A DNA stretch of 11,009 nt, taken from assembly GCA_947474445.1 (NCBI GenBank), contig CANJJY010000115.1, positions 1 through 11,009 of the forward strand. The letters run 5' to 3'. Of the stretch, positions 1 through 7,231 are shown in pieces. The stretch is from Oligoflexaceae bacterium (GTDB lineage: Bacteria; Bdellovibrionota_B; Oligoflexia; Oligoflexales; Oligoflexaceae). Under the pieces are notes generated by a model. The model did not search any database. It was not told the DNA's origin and worked only from the letters and a program-made list of their open reading frames with translations. Position numbers and translations under genes: made by a program. Positions within the stretch are counted from its first letter, which is position 1. The number at the start of each line of letters is the position of its first letter.

Positions 1-189
1 CTTTCCGCTTCGATCCTCGCGACTCTCCCCCTCTGCCCTTGTTGTTGTTAATCTCCGTTCTTCGTTTTCCCATCCCTATCATTAAATAATTGCCGACTGA
101 GCCACCTCAGGTCACTGCATCCGTTCGATTGACGTCAGTCCGAACTGCCTTCACGTGGACCTCTGCGGCTTGGTATCAGGGAGATTGTT
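1..189 (+). promoter_or_regulatory. 5' leader and probable promoter region of the cys operon
   Basis: This non-coding stretch precedes the first gene of the operon. An AT-rich patch at 77-92 contains TATCAT (77-82) and AATAAT (85-90), either of which could be a -10 box, but no good -35 box sits at the right distance. Downstream there is a compact hairpin, CTGAG-CCAC-CTCAG (97-110), and a perfect 8-bp palindrome TGACGTCA (130-137). GACTGA (95-100) could also pair with TCAGTC (135-140), so two folds compete. AGGGAG (178-183) is the ribosome site for the ATG at 190. I compared it by eye with the SAM-I riboswitch core and did not find it. Calling it a regulatory leader is inference. Confidence 0.3.
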
Positions 190-963
190 ATGCCTATCGG
201 TACCGTCGTACTGGTTGGGGCTGGACCCGGCTCTGTCGACCTCTTGACCGTCGCGGCCTATCGCGCCATCCAGCGAGCCGAAATAGTTTTCTATGACGCC
301 TTGATCGCCGCCGATGTACGGGAACTGATTCCACGGGAAGCGCAGGCCGTCTATGTGGGCAAACGTTGTGGTCAACACGCCTTTCATCAGACTGAGATCA
401 ATGCACAGCTGATCGCGGCTGCTCATCGCGGCTTAAGGGTCGTGAGGTTAAAAGGCGGCGATCCTCTCATCTTCGGCCGTGGAGGAGAGGAAATCGCTGC
501 CCTGCGCGCCGCGGCGGTCCCCTACCGCATCATCCCTGGAATCAGTGCTTTCAATGGATTGGCAGCCGCCTATGCCTTACCGCTAACGCTGCGGTCGGGC
601 AGCCAGGAACTGCGTCTCATCCAAGGGCATGCTCTACCTGATAGCGCGGTCTATTGGCAAGACTTGGCGGCTTACTCCGGAACTCTTGTCATCTACATGG
701 GCATCGATCACATCGATCGCATTGCGGAAAACCTGCTGCGATGGGGAGCGCCGGCTCACCGCGCGCTCGCCGTCATCGAAACCGCACCGGATGGCCATAC
801 CGAGGTCACGCGCCGCACGCTCGGCGATCTGCAAAAACATAGATTTCAACGACGAACCCAGGGGCCAGGGCTGATCTACATCGGTGACAATGTCAAACAT
901 ATGGATGCGCCTGCGCGCGAGGAGAAGACCTCTTATGCCTACGCTCTTACCCATCTTTCTTGA
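190..963 (+). CDS. cobA: uroporphyrinogen-III C-methyltransferase (SUMT)
   Basis: A cytoplasmic enzyme that methylates uroporphyrinogen III twice with S-adenosylmethionine to give precorrin-2, the first committed step to siroheme. The 257-aa product is the usual length for a stand-alone SUMT. It begins with the glycine-rich VGAGPGSVDLLT segment (residues 9-20). It has the family signature KGGDPLIFGRGGEE (about 88-101), followed by the PGISAF and YMG motifs of the SAM and substrate pocket. The ATG at 190 follows AGGGAG with 6 nt spacing. It overlaps the next gene, the precorrin-2 dehydrogenase, by 29 nt, so the two functions fused in E. coli CysG are separate but translationally adjacent here. 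Being first in the operon fits supply of siroheme to the sulfite reductase. Identification is secure; whether the product also feeds cobalamin synthesis cannot be seen. Confidence 0.95.
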   Translation: MPIGTVVLVGAGPGSVDLLTVAAYRAIQRAEIVFYDALIAADVRELIPREAQAVYVGKRCGQHAFHQTEINAQLIAAAHRGLRVVRLKGGDPLIFGRGGEEIAALRAAAVPYRIIPGISAFNGLAAAYALPLTLRSGSQELRLIQGHALPDSAVYWQDLAAYSGTLVIYMGIDHIDRIAENLLRWGAPAHRALAVIETAPDGHTEVTRRTLGDLQKHRFQRRTQGPGLIYIGDNVKHMDAPAREEKTSYAYALTHLS

Positions 964-1534
964 TCTCTCGGCCCAGTCTATCCTCGTCGTCGGAGCGGGT
1001 CCCGCGGCGGTGGAAAAGATAGAAAAGTTGATCGCGACCGGCGCCAGCATCCACGTGATCGCGCGGACCATTCCCCTCCCCCTACGCTCGTGGCTCGAGG
1101 AGCACGCGATTCCCTGGATCGAGCGTTCGTTTCACGAGGAAGACGTGCGCGGACACTTTCTAGTGATCTCCGCCGTCGAACACGCCGCCACGCATCGCAG
1201 CATTGCTGCGGCCGCGCGTCTCAACCGCGTGCTCGTCAATACCGTCGATGCTCCGGCTCACTGCGATTTTTACTTTGGCGCTCAGGTGCAGCGCGGGCCT
1301 TTGCAGATTGCGATCTCCACGCACGGACTCTTCCCCGGAGTCGCCCGCGCACTTCGCTTGTGGCTAGAAGAAACTTTGCCCCCCTCCATCACGGCCGATC
1401 TCGATGACCTGGTGGCCTTGCGGCGTCAGGTTCAGGCGCGCATCCCCGATCCGCAGACGCGGATGCGCGCTCTCAAAGATCAGCTGCACATTTGGTTACA
1501 TAAAACAGATCATCTCACACGAGGATTCGGCTGA
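935..1534 (+). CDS. precorrin-2 dehydrogenase / putative sirohydrochlorin ferrochelatase (Met8/CysG N-terminal type)
   Basis: NAD-dependent oxidation of precorrin-2 to sirohydrochlorin and, in bifunctional members, Fe2+ insertion to form siroheme. From the ATG at 935 the product is 199 aa. Its start, LLPIFLDLSAQSILVVGAGPAAVEKIEKL in two pieces (residues 4-20 and 18-32), is the usual beginning of this family, with a Rossmann GxGxxA loop. VNTVDAPAHCDF (101-112) holds Asp105, the position of the conserved catalytic aspartate. LQIAIST and the following PGVAR segment match the substrate-binding region. Upstream in-frame ATGs at 884 and 902 would add non-family residues deep inside cobA, whereas GAGGAG (919-924) sits 10 nt before 935. 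The loop after IST reads HGLFP where CysG-like proteins usually have GGxSP, so chelatase activity is less certain than dehydrogenase activity. Confidence 0.88.
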   Translation: MPTLLPIFLDLSAQSILVVGAGPAAVEKIEKLIATGASIHVIARTIPLPLRSWLEEHAIPWIERSFHEEDVRGHFLVISAVEHAATHRSIAAAARLNRVLVNTVDAPAHCDFYFGAQVQRGPLQIAISTHGLFPGVARALRLWLEETLPPSITADLDDLVALRRQVQARIPDPQTRMRALKDQLHIWLHKTDHLTRGFG

Positions 1535-3195
1535 TGAGTCAAGAAAAGACCAAAATTGAAATATTAAAAGAACAATCACATCAGCTGCGGGGTACCCTCA
1601 TCGAGGAAGTCCGTAGTCCCGAAACGCGCTTCACCGGGTCGGCGGAAAACCTCCTGAAGTTTCATGGCATCTATCAGCAAAAAGATCGAGACCGACGCCG
1701 CCCTGAAGAAAAAAGCGAAGGCCCCAAGCCCTTCACCCTTATGGTCCGCGGCCGCATCCCGGGCGGCCGCCTCAACTGGAAACAGTGGCAAGCGTGGGAC
1801 ACCATCGCCGATCGCTATGCGAGCAAAAGTCTGCGACTCACCACACGCCAGAGCCTGCAGCTGCATGGTGTAATCAAAAAAGATCTGCAGCAGACCATCC
1901 AAGAAATTAATATCGCTCTGAGCTCAACGACGGGAGCCTGCGGCGATGTGGTGCGCAACGTCACGCAGGCCGTCAACCCTTGGGGCGATCCGCGACTCGC
2001 GCAGCTCGATACGGTATCGGATCTGATATCCAAACATTTTGAAGCGGATTCTCACGCTTACTTTGAGATATTTTTGAACGGCGAACCTGTCATCGAAGAA
2101 AAAATCGATCCCATCTACGGCGCAGCCTATTTGCCCAGAAAGTTCAAAATTGGATTGACGGTCGAAGGTAACAATGCAATCGACATCTACACACAAGACC
2201 TGGGACTGGCAGCGAGTTTTGATGCCAGCGATCAACTGGAAGGTTACTTTGTATGGGTCGGCGGTGGACTCGGTATGTCTCATTCCGATCCCGACACCAA
2301 GCCGCGCCTCGCTGATTTTCTAGGCTGGATTCCCGCTGCGGCGCTCATCGCCGTCAGCGAAGCCGTGGTGACCACCCAGCGCGATCATGGCAATCGCGAG
2401 GATAGGACTTTCGCCCGTCTCAAATACCTGCTCGACAAAAAAGGACTCGATTGGTTCAAGGCCGAAGTCGAACGCCGCGCGGGAATATCCTTTTCCAGCC
2501 GACGACATGAAGCCTGGCGCACGCCGGCCTACCTCGGTTGGAACAAACACCGCGATGGCACCCTGTCCTTGGGCTTTCACACTCTGTCGGGTCGCCTCGT
2601 CGATGCGCCCGGACGGCCGCTTAAATCAGCGCTGAGAGAGCTGATCGTCGACTACAAACTCGATATTCAGCTGACTCCCGATCAAGATCTCATCCTCTTC
2701 GGCATTCCTCCGTCGGCGCAAAGATCGATCGAGAGCTTTCTCGATGCGCGTGGCCTCAGTCCTTTCAGTCCTCAAAAGCTCTACGATAAAGCCCTCACCT
2801 GCGTCGCGCTCCCGACCTGCAGCAAGGCTCTGGCCGAAGCCGAACGCGTGGGGCCTGGCATCTTTGCCTCCCTCCAGGATGCTCTCGATCGCCATGAGCT
2901 CAACGGCCGCGCCCCTATCATCCGCGTTACCGGCTGCCCGAACGGCTGCGCACGACCTTATACAGCAGAGATCGGCCTGGTCGGTCAGATGCCGGGACAC
3001 TATGCGGTGTTTATCGGCGGCGATGCCGAGGGTCGGCGTCTCGCCCGCAAAGTCAAAGACAAGGTGAAGTACGACGAGCTGCCAGCGCTCTTTGATCGTT
3101 TGACCGCTCTCTGGCGGGCAGAAGGCGCTGCCGAAGAGCGACTCGGCGATTTCGCCTGGCGTTACGGACTGGAAAACCTGGGAGAGTCGATATGA
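1534..3195 (+). CDS. cysI: sulfite reductase hemoprotein (beta) subunit, siroheme and [4Fe-4S]
   Basis: Six-electron reduction of sulfite to sulfide at a coupled siroheme/[4Fe-4S] centre. The 553-aa protein has the two repeated nitrite/sulfite reductase halves. The cluster and heme ligands are four cysteines in the classic spacing: Cys423 and Cys429 (TCVALPTC), then Cys468 and Cys472 (TGCPNGCARPY). The opening residues (KTKIEILKEQSHQLRGTL), the RLTTRQSLQLHG segment, and TQRDHGNREDRTFARLKY match the CysI branch. The length is close to E. coli CysI (570). The ATG overlaps the preceding stop by one base (TGATG), with GAGGA 8 nt upstream. No cysJ flavoprotein gene is in the window, so the electron donor is encoded elsewhere or is another reductase or ferredoxin. 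A ferredoxin-dependent enzyme or a nitrite reductase is the main alternative; the all-sulfur operon argues against nitrite. Confidence 0.92.
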   Translation: MSQEKTKIEILKEQSHQLRGTLIEEVRSPETRFTGSAENLLKFHGIYQQKDRDRRRPEEKSEGPKPFTLMVRGRIPGGRLNWKQWQAWDTIADRYASKSLRLTTRQSLQLHGVIKKDLQQTIQEINIALSSTTGACGDVVRNVTQAVNPWGDPRLAQLDTVSDLISKHFEADSHAYFEIFLNGEPVIEEKIDPIYGAAYLPRKFKIGLTVEGNNAIDIYTQDLGLAASFDASDQLEGYFVWVGGGLGMSHSDPDTKPRLADFLGWIPAAALIAVSEAVVTTQRDHGNREDRTFARLKYLLDKKGLDWFKAEVERRAGISFSSRRHEAWRTPAYLGWNKHRDGTLSLGFHTLSGRLVDAPGRPLKSALRELIVDYKLDIQLTPDQDLILFGIPPSAQRSIESFLDARGLSPFSPQKLYDKALTCVALPTCSKALAEAERVGPGIFASLQDALDRHELNGRAPIIRVTGCPNGCARPYTAEIGLVGQMPGHYAVFIGGDAEGRRLARKVKDKVKYDELPALFDRLTALWRAEGAAEERLGDFAWRYGLENLGESI

Positions 3196-3929
3196 AAGCT
3201 GAGGATCTGACCCTTCTCAATGCGCGGAGCCAAACGCTGCATCCTTCCGCCATCATCGATCTCGCACTCGAGCTCTTTCCGAGCCAACTGGCATTTGCCA
3301 ATAGCTTTGGGCTCGAAGACGTCGTCATCCAGCACCTTTTGCAGAAAAAAAAGGGCGCTCCCGAATCCTTTGTGCTCGATACGGGACGATTACCCGCCGA
3401 AACCTATGATCTGATCGAACGCTGGCGCCAGCGCTACGGGACCACCATTCGGCTCATCAGTCCCAAACCTGAATTGCTTGAACCCTTCGTTCGTAAGAAT
3501 GGTCCCAACGCCTTCTATCAAAATCCCGACCTGCGGCAGACCTGCTGCGCGATTCGCAAGCTCGAGCCTCTGGAACGAGCGCTTGAAGGCAAGGCCGCCT
3601 GGATTACCGGAGTCAGACGCGAACAATCTGCCGGTCGCGCCAACGCCACGTTCTTTTCTTTGGATCACAAAAATCGGGTCAAGATCAGTCCCCTCGCCGA
3701 CTGGACGCTCGATGCAGTCTGGGCCTACGTGCGGGCCCACGATCTGCCTTACAACGTGCTGCACGATGCGGGATATCCCAGCATCGGCTGCGCGCCCTGC
3801 ACCCGCGCAGTCTTGCCCAGCGAAGATATCAGAGCCGGTCGCTGGTGGTGGGAACAGGAAAGCCAACGCGAATGTGGCCTCCACCATAAGCCCAAGGAGG
3901 TAAAAGTCCATGCCCATCCATCCGTCTGA
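3192..3929 (+). CDS. cysH: assimilatory adenylylsulfate (APS) reductase, [4Fe-4S] type, CysH family
   Basis: Thioredoxin-dependent reduction of adenylylsulfate to sulfite and AMP. The 245-aa protein has an N-terminal PP-loop-like nucleotide fold (FANSFGLEDVVIQHL), VLDTGRLPAETYDL, and the ITGVRREQSAGRA arginine-rich segment. Four cysteines, Cys118-Cys119 (RQTCCAIRKLEPL) and Cys200-x-x-Cys203 (GCAPCTRA), form the CC...CxxC cluster signature that separates APS reductases from E. coli-type PAPS reductases. The catalytic cysteine is Cys228 in ECGLHHK, 25 residues after the CxxC, the spacing I recall for bacterial APS reductases. The ATG overlaps the cysI stop by 4 nt (ATGA) and GGAGAG lies just upstream. 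Using APS directly removes the need for APS kinase, consistent with no intact cysC here. Some cluster-containing enzymes accept both APS and PAPS, so exact specificity is inferred. Confidence 0.92.
   Translation: MKAEDLTLLNARSQTLHPSAIIDLALELFPSQLAFANSFGLEDVVIQHLLQKKKGAPESFVLDTGRLPAETYDLIERWRQRYGTTIRLISPKPELLEPFVRKNGPNAFYQNPDLRQTCCAIRKLEPLERALEGKAAWITGVRREQSAGRANATFFSLDHKNRVKISPLADWTLDAVWAYVRAHDLPYNVLHDAGYPSIGCAPCTRAVLPSEDIRAGRWWWEQESQRECGLHHKPKEVKVHAHPSV
3894..3900 (+). promoter_or_regulatory. full-consensus Shine-Dalgarno for cysD inside the cysH coding region
   Basis: AAGGAGG lies 9 nt before the cysD ATG at 3910 and within the last codons of cysH. It is the strongest ribosome site in the window. 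It fixes the cysD start despite the 20-nt overlap and predicts independent high-level initiation of cysD as well as coupling to cysH. Confidence 0.8.
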
Positions 3930-4821
3930 TGACAGCTATCTCGATGGTCTCGAAGCCGAGGCGATAGAAATCCTGCGCGAAGTCGCGGCGGCCTATGAAC
4001 GGCCCGCTCTCCTCTATTCGGTCGGCAAAGATTCCTCGGTCCTCCTGCATCTGGCCCAAAAAGCCTTTGCACCTGGTCCCATTCCCTTTCCCTTGGTTCA
4101 CGTCGATACCGGTTTTAAGTTTAAAGAGATGTATCGCTTCCGTGACCAAAGAGTCAAAGACCTCGGTCTCGAACTCATCGTTCATAGGAACGAGGCCGCC
4201 ATCGCCGCAGATACGAATCCCTATCGTCTCGGCACGCGAGCTTGCTGCGGTCTGCTCAAAACCGAAGCGCTGCTCGAACTGCTGCGGCGCTATCAGATCG
4301 ATGCCGCGATCGGCGGCGCCAGGCGCGATGAGGAGAAGTCACGCGCAAAGGAAAGAATATTTTCCTTTCGCGATCGTCACGGCCAATGGGATCCTAAGAA
4401 CCAAAGACCCGAGCTGTGGAATCTCTACAACACGCGTGTGCATCCCGGCGAGAACATGCGGGTATTTCCCCTCTCCAATTGGACCGAAGCCGACGTGTGG
4501 CAGTATATTCGCCGCGAAAGCATTCCCATCGTTCCCCTGTACTTTGCCGAGCCGCGCTGGGTGATAGAAAAAGGCCAGGCCCTGATCCCGCTCGATGAAG
4601 GTGATCCGCGGCGCGAGACGGCCGAAGCGCGGCAGGTCCTCGCGCGCTTTCGCACCTTGGGCTGCAGTCCTTGCACGGGCGCCGTGCGATCGACGGCGAC
4701 GACGCTGGACGCCATCATCGAAGAACTGTTTGCGGCGCGCATCTCCGAGCGCTCGACGCGCGCGATTGATCACGATGGGGATGCTTCCATGGAATTAAAG
4801 AAAAGGGAAGGATACTTCTGA
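3910..4821 (+). CDS. cysD: sulfate adenylyltransferase subunit 2 (ATP sulfurylase catalytic subunit)
   Basis: Catalytic half of the CysDN ATP sulfurylase, forming adenylylsulfate and pyrophosphate from ATP and sulfate. At 303 aa it is the family length. The N-terminal PP-loop is LLYSVGKDSSVLLHLAQKAF (about 34-53), followed by FPLVHVDTGFKFKEMY, ACCGLLKTEALLELL, the GGARRDEEKSRAKER active-site loop and RVFPLSNWTEADVWQYI. The C-terminus carries the usual LGCSPCTGAVRS segment. It starts inside cysH with an AAGGAGG site and ends in a one-base TGATG overlap with cysN, as expected for two subunits made in equal amounts. The APS it makes goes to the neighbouring reductase. Confidence 0.96.
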   Translation: MPIHPSDDSYLDGLEAEAIEILREVAAAYERPALLYSVGKDSSVLLHLAQKAFAPGPIPFPLVHVDTGFKFKEMYRFRDQRVKDLGLELIVHRNEAAIAADTNPYRLGTRACCGLLKTEALLELLRRYQIDAAIGGARRDEEKSRAKERIFSFRDRHGQWDPKNQRPELWNLYNTRVHPGENMRVFPLSNWTEADVWQYIRRESIPIVPLYFAEPRWVIEKGQALIPLDEGDPRRETAEARQVLARFRTLGCSPCTGAVRSTATTLDAIIEELFAARISERSTRAIDHDGDASMELKKREGYF

Positions 4822-6335
4822 TGAGCTCTAATCCACAGTCCCCAGCGACATCGGTCCTGCGCATCGTGACGGCGGGTAGCGTCGATGATGGCAAATCTAC
4901 TCTCATCGGCCGCTTGCTCTACGAATCTCATGCGCTGCTCGACGATCAACTGGCCGCGCTCGAACAGCAAAAGCGGCAAGGCGAAGCCCTCGATCTCTCG
5001 CTGGTGACCGACGGTCTCAAATCAGAACGAGAGCAGGGTATCACTATCGATGTGGCCTACAAATATTTTGCCAGCCATCAGCGCAAGTATATCCTCGCCG
5101 ATGCACCCGGCCACGTGCAGTACACCAGAAACATGGTCACCGCCGCTTCGCGCGCCGATGTCGCCTTGATTCTGGTCGATGCGAGTCACGGCCTTCTCGA
5201 ACAGACGCGGCGTCATTCCTATCTGATTCATCTGCTCGGCGTGGCTCATGTGATTCTCCTCGTCAACAAGATAGATCGCATCGCCTATGAGGAAGAGCGC
5301 ATACACGCCATCGATCAAGCGTTTCGAAATCTCGCCTGGAATCAAATGGCCTCGTCCTTGACCACGATACCCATCAGCGCCCTCCGCGGCGACAACCTCA
5401 AGATGCGGAGTCCCCATACTCCCTGGTACCAAGGGCCCACTCTGCTCGAAGCCCTCGATGGTCTCAGCCCCCGTGCAGAGGTCTCCGCTTCCTTTCGCCT
5501 CCCGCTCCAATACATCGGTCGGCATCCCGACGGCCGCAGATTTGCGACGGGGACTCTCCAGCGCGGACGGGTGCGCGTCGGCGATCGCATTCAAATCCTG
5601 CCGAGTCAGCAAAAGAGTGCGATCAGTGAACTCTGGGTGCACGGGCAGCGCGGGGAAGAGGCGTCTGCCGGGCAAGCCTTAGCGATCGTGCTGGCCGATG
5701 AGCGTGATCTTGAGCGCGGTCAACTGCTGGTGCCCGACAGTCATCAAAGGCAGACTTTGCAGCATTTTCAGGCCGATTTGGTGTGGTTTGACGAAGAACC
5801 CTGGCGCCAGGGCGAGCGCTATATCCTCCGCACAGGCACCCAGACCGCACGCGCTGAGGTTCATCAGATCTTTCATCGCTTTGATTTAGAAAGTCTGCAG
5901 CCGGAACCGTCCGCGGGTTTAGGTCTCAACGATATTGCTCGCATTGCCCTCCACAGTTCCCAGCGACTCGATGCCTTGCCTTTTGCTGAAGACCAGGGAG
6001 CCGGGACCTTTGTGTTGATCGATCCGCGCAGCTTTCGCACTGTCGCCGCTGGACTCATCGGTCCGTCGCTGCCCTTACCCGCCACTCATCTGCATCGCGG
6101 CAAAGTCGTATGGGTCCGAGAAGAAGAGCCAGAAGACGACAAAAGCCTTCACATCCCCCTCGAGCTCTTGCATCTCAATGCCTTTTCGTCTCAGGTCCAA
6201 CTGGCCATCAATCTTTTGGAAGAGGGATGGACCCTCCGTCTGGACCGTCAGGGGCCGAGCGAAAGACTGCGTCAAGAGTTGACTCGCTCCGGCTGGGACG
6301 ATTTTGAAGACGCCCTGGTAGGATCTGCTGACTAA
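4821..6335 (+). CDS. cysN: sulfate adenylyltransferase subunit 1 (ATP sulfurylase GTPase) with degenerate C-terminal tail
   Basis: An EF-Tu-like GTPase that drives APS synthesis by CysD through GTP hydrolysis. G motifs are clear: P-loop AGSVDDGKST (18-27), REQGITIDVAY (switch I/G2), DAPGH (94-98) and NKID (149-152). Beta-barrel domains follow to about residue 425. The protein is 504 aa, longer than E. coli CysN (475) and much shorter than CysN-CysC fusions (about 630). Residues 428-504 resemble by eye the start of an APS kinase domain: KVVW (428-431) and LLEEGWTLRLD...SERLRQEL (about 465-487). The kinase GxSGxGKST loop is absent, and translation stops where a kinase would continue. The tail is therefore probably a dead kinase relic; that reading is inference. 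AAGGA lies 8 nt before the ATG. Confidence 0.94.
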   Translation: MSSNPQSPATSVLRIVTAGSVDDGKSTLIGRLLYESHALLDDQLAALEQQKRQGEALDLSLVTDGLKSEREQGITIDVAYKYFASHQRKYILADAPGHVQYTRNMVTAASRADVALILVDASHGLLEQTRRHSYLIHLLGVAHVILLVNKIDRIAYEEERIHAIDQAFRNLAWNQMASSLTTIPISALRGDNLKMRSPHTPWYQGPTLLEALDGLSPRAEVSASFRLPLQYIGRHPDGRRFATGTLQRGRVRVGDRIQILPSQQKSAISELWVHGQRGEEASAGQALAIVLADERDLERGQLLVPDSHQRQTLQHFQADLVWFDEEPWRQGERYILRTGTQTARAEVHQIFHRFDLESLQPEPSAGLGLNDIARIALHSSQRLDALPFAEDQGAGTFVLIDPRSFRTVAAGLIGPSLPLPATHLHRGKVVWVREEEPEDDKSLHIPLELLHLNAFSSQVQLAINLLEEGWTLRLDRQGPSERLRQELTRSGWDDFEDALVGSAD

Positions 6336-6398
6336 AGCTGTGGAAGCTCATGAAGCGAACGCGTATAAGGATGCAAAGCTACGAAAAAGGACCAGGAC

Positions 6399-7217
6399 AT
6401 GGATGCAAGTCTCGACCACCATCTGAGAGAAAGACCGATCGAACACGCCCTGCTCTGCACCTACCATGAGCAGATCGACAAACTGATCCGTATGAGCGTG
6501 AGTGGTCTGCTCTTTGAAGTGGATCGCACTCACTTTTTAGCGCGTAACGTCACCCAGGTGATCGAGAGTCTGCTCGAATGTTTAAGGAAAACCTATGGGT
6601 CCCAGCATAAAACCCTTCTGCGCGCCCAAGCCTCGCAATTGACGCAGGCGATCGAAGAACTCGCCCCCTTGGTGCGTTCCGACGTCGAGGCAGCTCTCGT
6701 CAATGATCCAGCGACCGATGATCCACTCGAAGTAATTTTTTGCTATCCAGGCTTCAAGGCGATCGCTGCTCATCGCATCGCTCACGTGTTCTATCGTCAG
6801 CAGCTGCCGCTTCTGCCGCGCATGGTCGCCGAACGCGCCCATGAATCGACGGGCATCGACATCCATCCAGGCGCTCAGATCGGCGAAGGGTTTTTTATCG
6901 ATCACGGGACGGGCATTGTGATCGGCGAAACGGCTATCATCGGCAAGGGCGTGACTCTCTATCAAGGCGTCACACTCGGCGCCAAGCGATTTGCGCGCGA
7001 TGCCAGTGGTACCGTGATCAAAGGCCAGCCGCGCCACCCTATTTTGGAAGACGGAGTCACCGTCTATGCCGGGGCCACCATCCTCGGCCGCATCACGATC
7101 GGAGCGCGCAGTGTCATCGGTGGTAACGTCTGGGTCACCGAGAGCTTACCGCCGCAGAGTCGCGTCACCCAACAAAGGTATCTCACCAACCTGTTTCAGG
7201 ACGGGGACGGAATTTAA
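6399..7217 (+). CDS. cysE: serine O-acetyltransferase, EpsC-like, left-handed beta-helix
   Basis: Transfers acetyl from acetyl-CoA to L-serine, giving O-acetylserine for CysK. The 272-aa protein has an all-helical N-terminal half. DPLEVIFCYPGFKAIAAHR is typical of the EpsC-like branch. It continues with HPGAQIGEGFFIDHGTGIVIGET and a hexapeptide-repeat beta-helix (about 155-255). Asp168-His169 (IDHGTG) is the catalytic pair and RHP in GQPRHPILEDG supplies the second conserved histidine. VIGGNVWVTESLPP closes the helix. The C-terminus is DGDGI, like the E. coli CysE tail that inserts into the CysK active site. Translation starts at the ATG at 6399 after AAGGA (7 nt). A 63-nt gap separates it from cysN, the longest within the operon, so a small internal promoter is possible, though I see no convincing one. 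The stop codon is doubled (TAATAG). Confidence 0.94.
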   Translation: MDASLDHHLRERPIEHALLCTYHEQIDKLIRMSVSGLLFEVDRTHFLARNVTQVIESLLECLRKTYGSQHKTLLRAQASQLTQAIEELAPLVRSDVEAALVNDPATDDPLEVIFCYPGFKAIAAHRIAHVFYRQQLPLLPRMVAERAHESTGIDIHPGAQIGEGFFIDHGTGIVIGETAIIGKGVTLYQGVTLGAKRFARDASGTVIKGQPRHPILEDGVTVYAGATILGRITIGARSVIGGNVWVTESLPPQSRVTQQRYLTNLFQDGDGI

Positions 7218-7231
7218 TAGTGGAGTTAAGC

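Noticed and set aside
1..82. Divergent gene running off the left edge on the minus strand from an ATG at 82 or 73
   Set aside because: It is open to the edge but short, very rich in Arg, Lys and Gly, has no ribosome site and lies in the probable promoter region.
93..180. SAM riboswitch upstream of cobA
   Set aside because: The conserved SAM-I core elements are not visible. Only small hairpins are present.
884..934. Longer N-terminus of the precorrin-2 dehydrogenase starting at 884
   Set aside because: It adds 17 arginine-rich residues not typical of the family. The ATG at 935 has a GAGGAG site and gives the standard beginning.
7220..7231. GTG start for cysK at 7220
   Set aside because: It adds only four residues, and the GGAG site at 7222-7225 serves the ATG at 7232.
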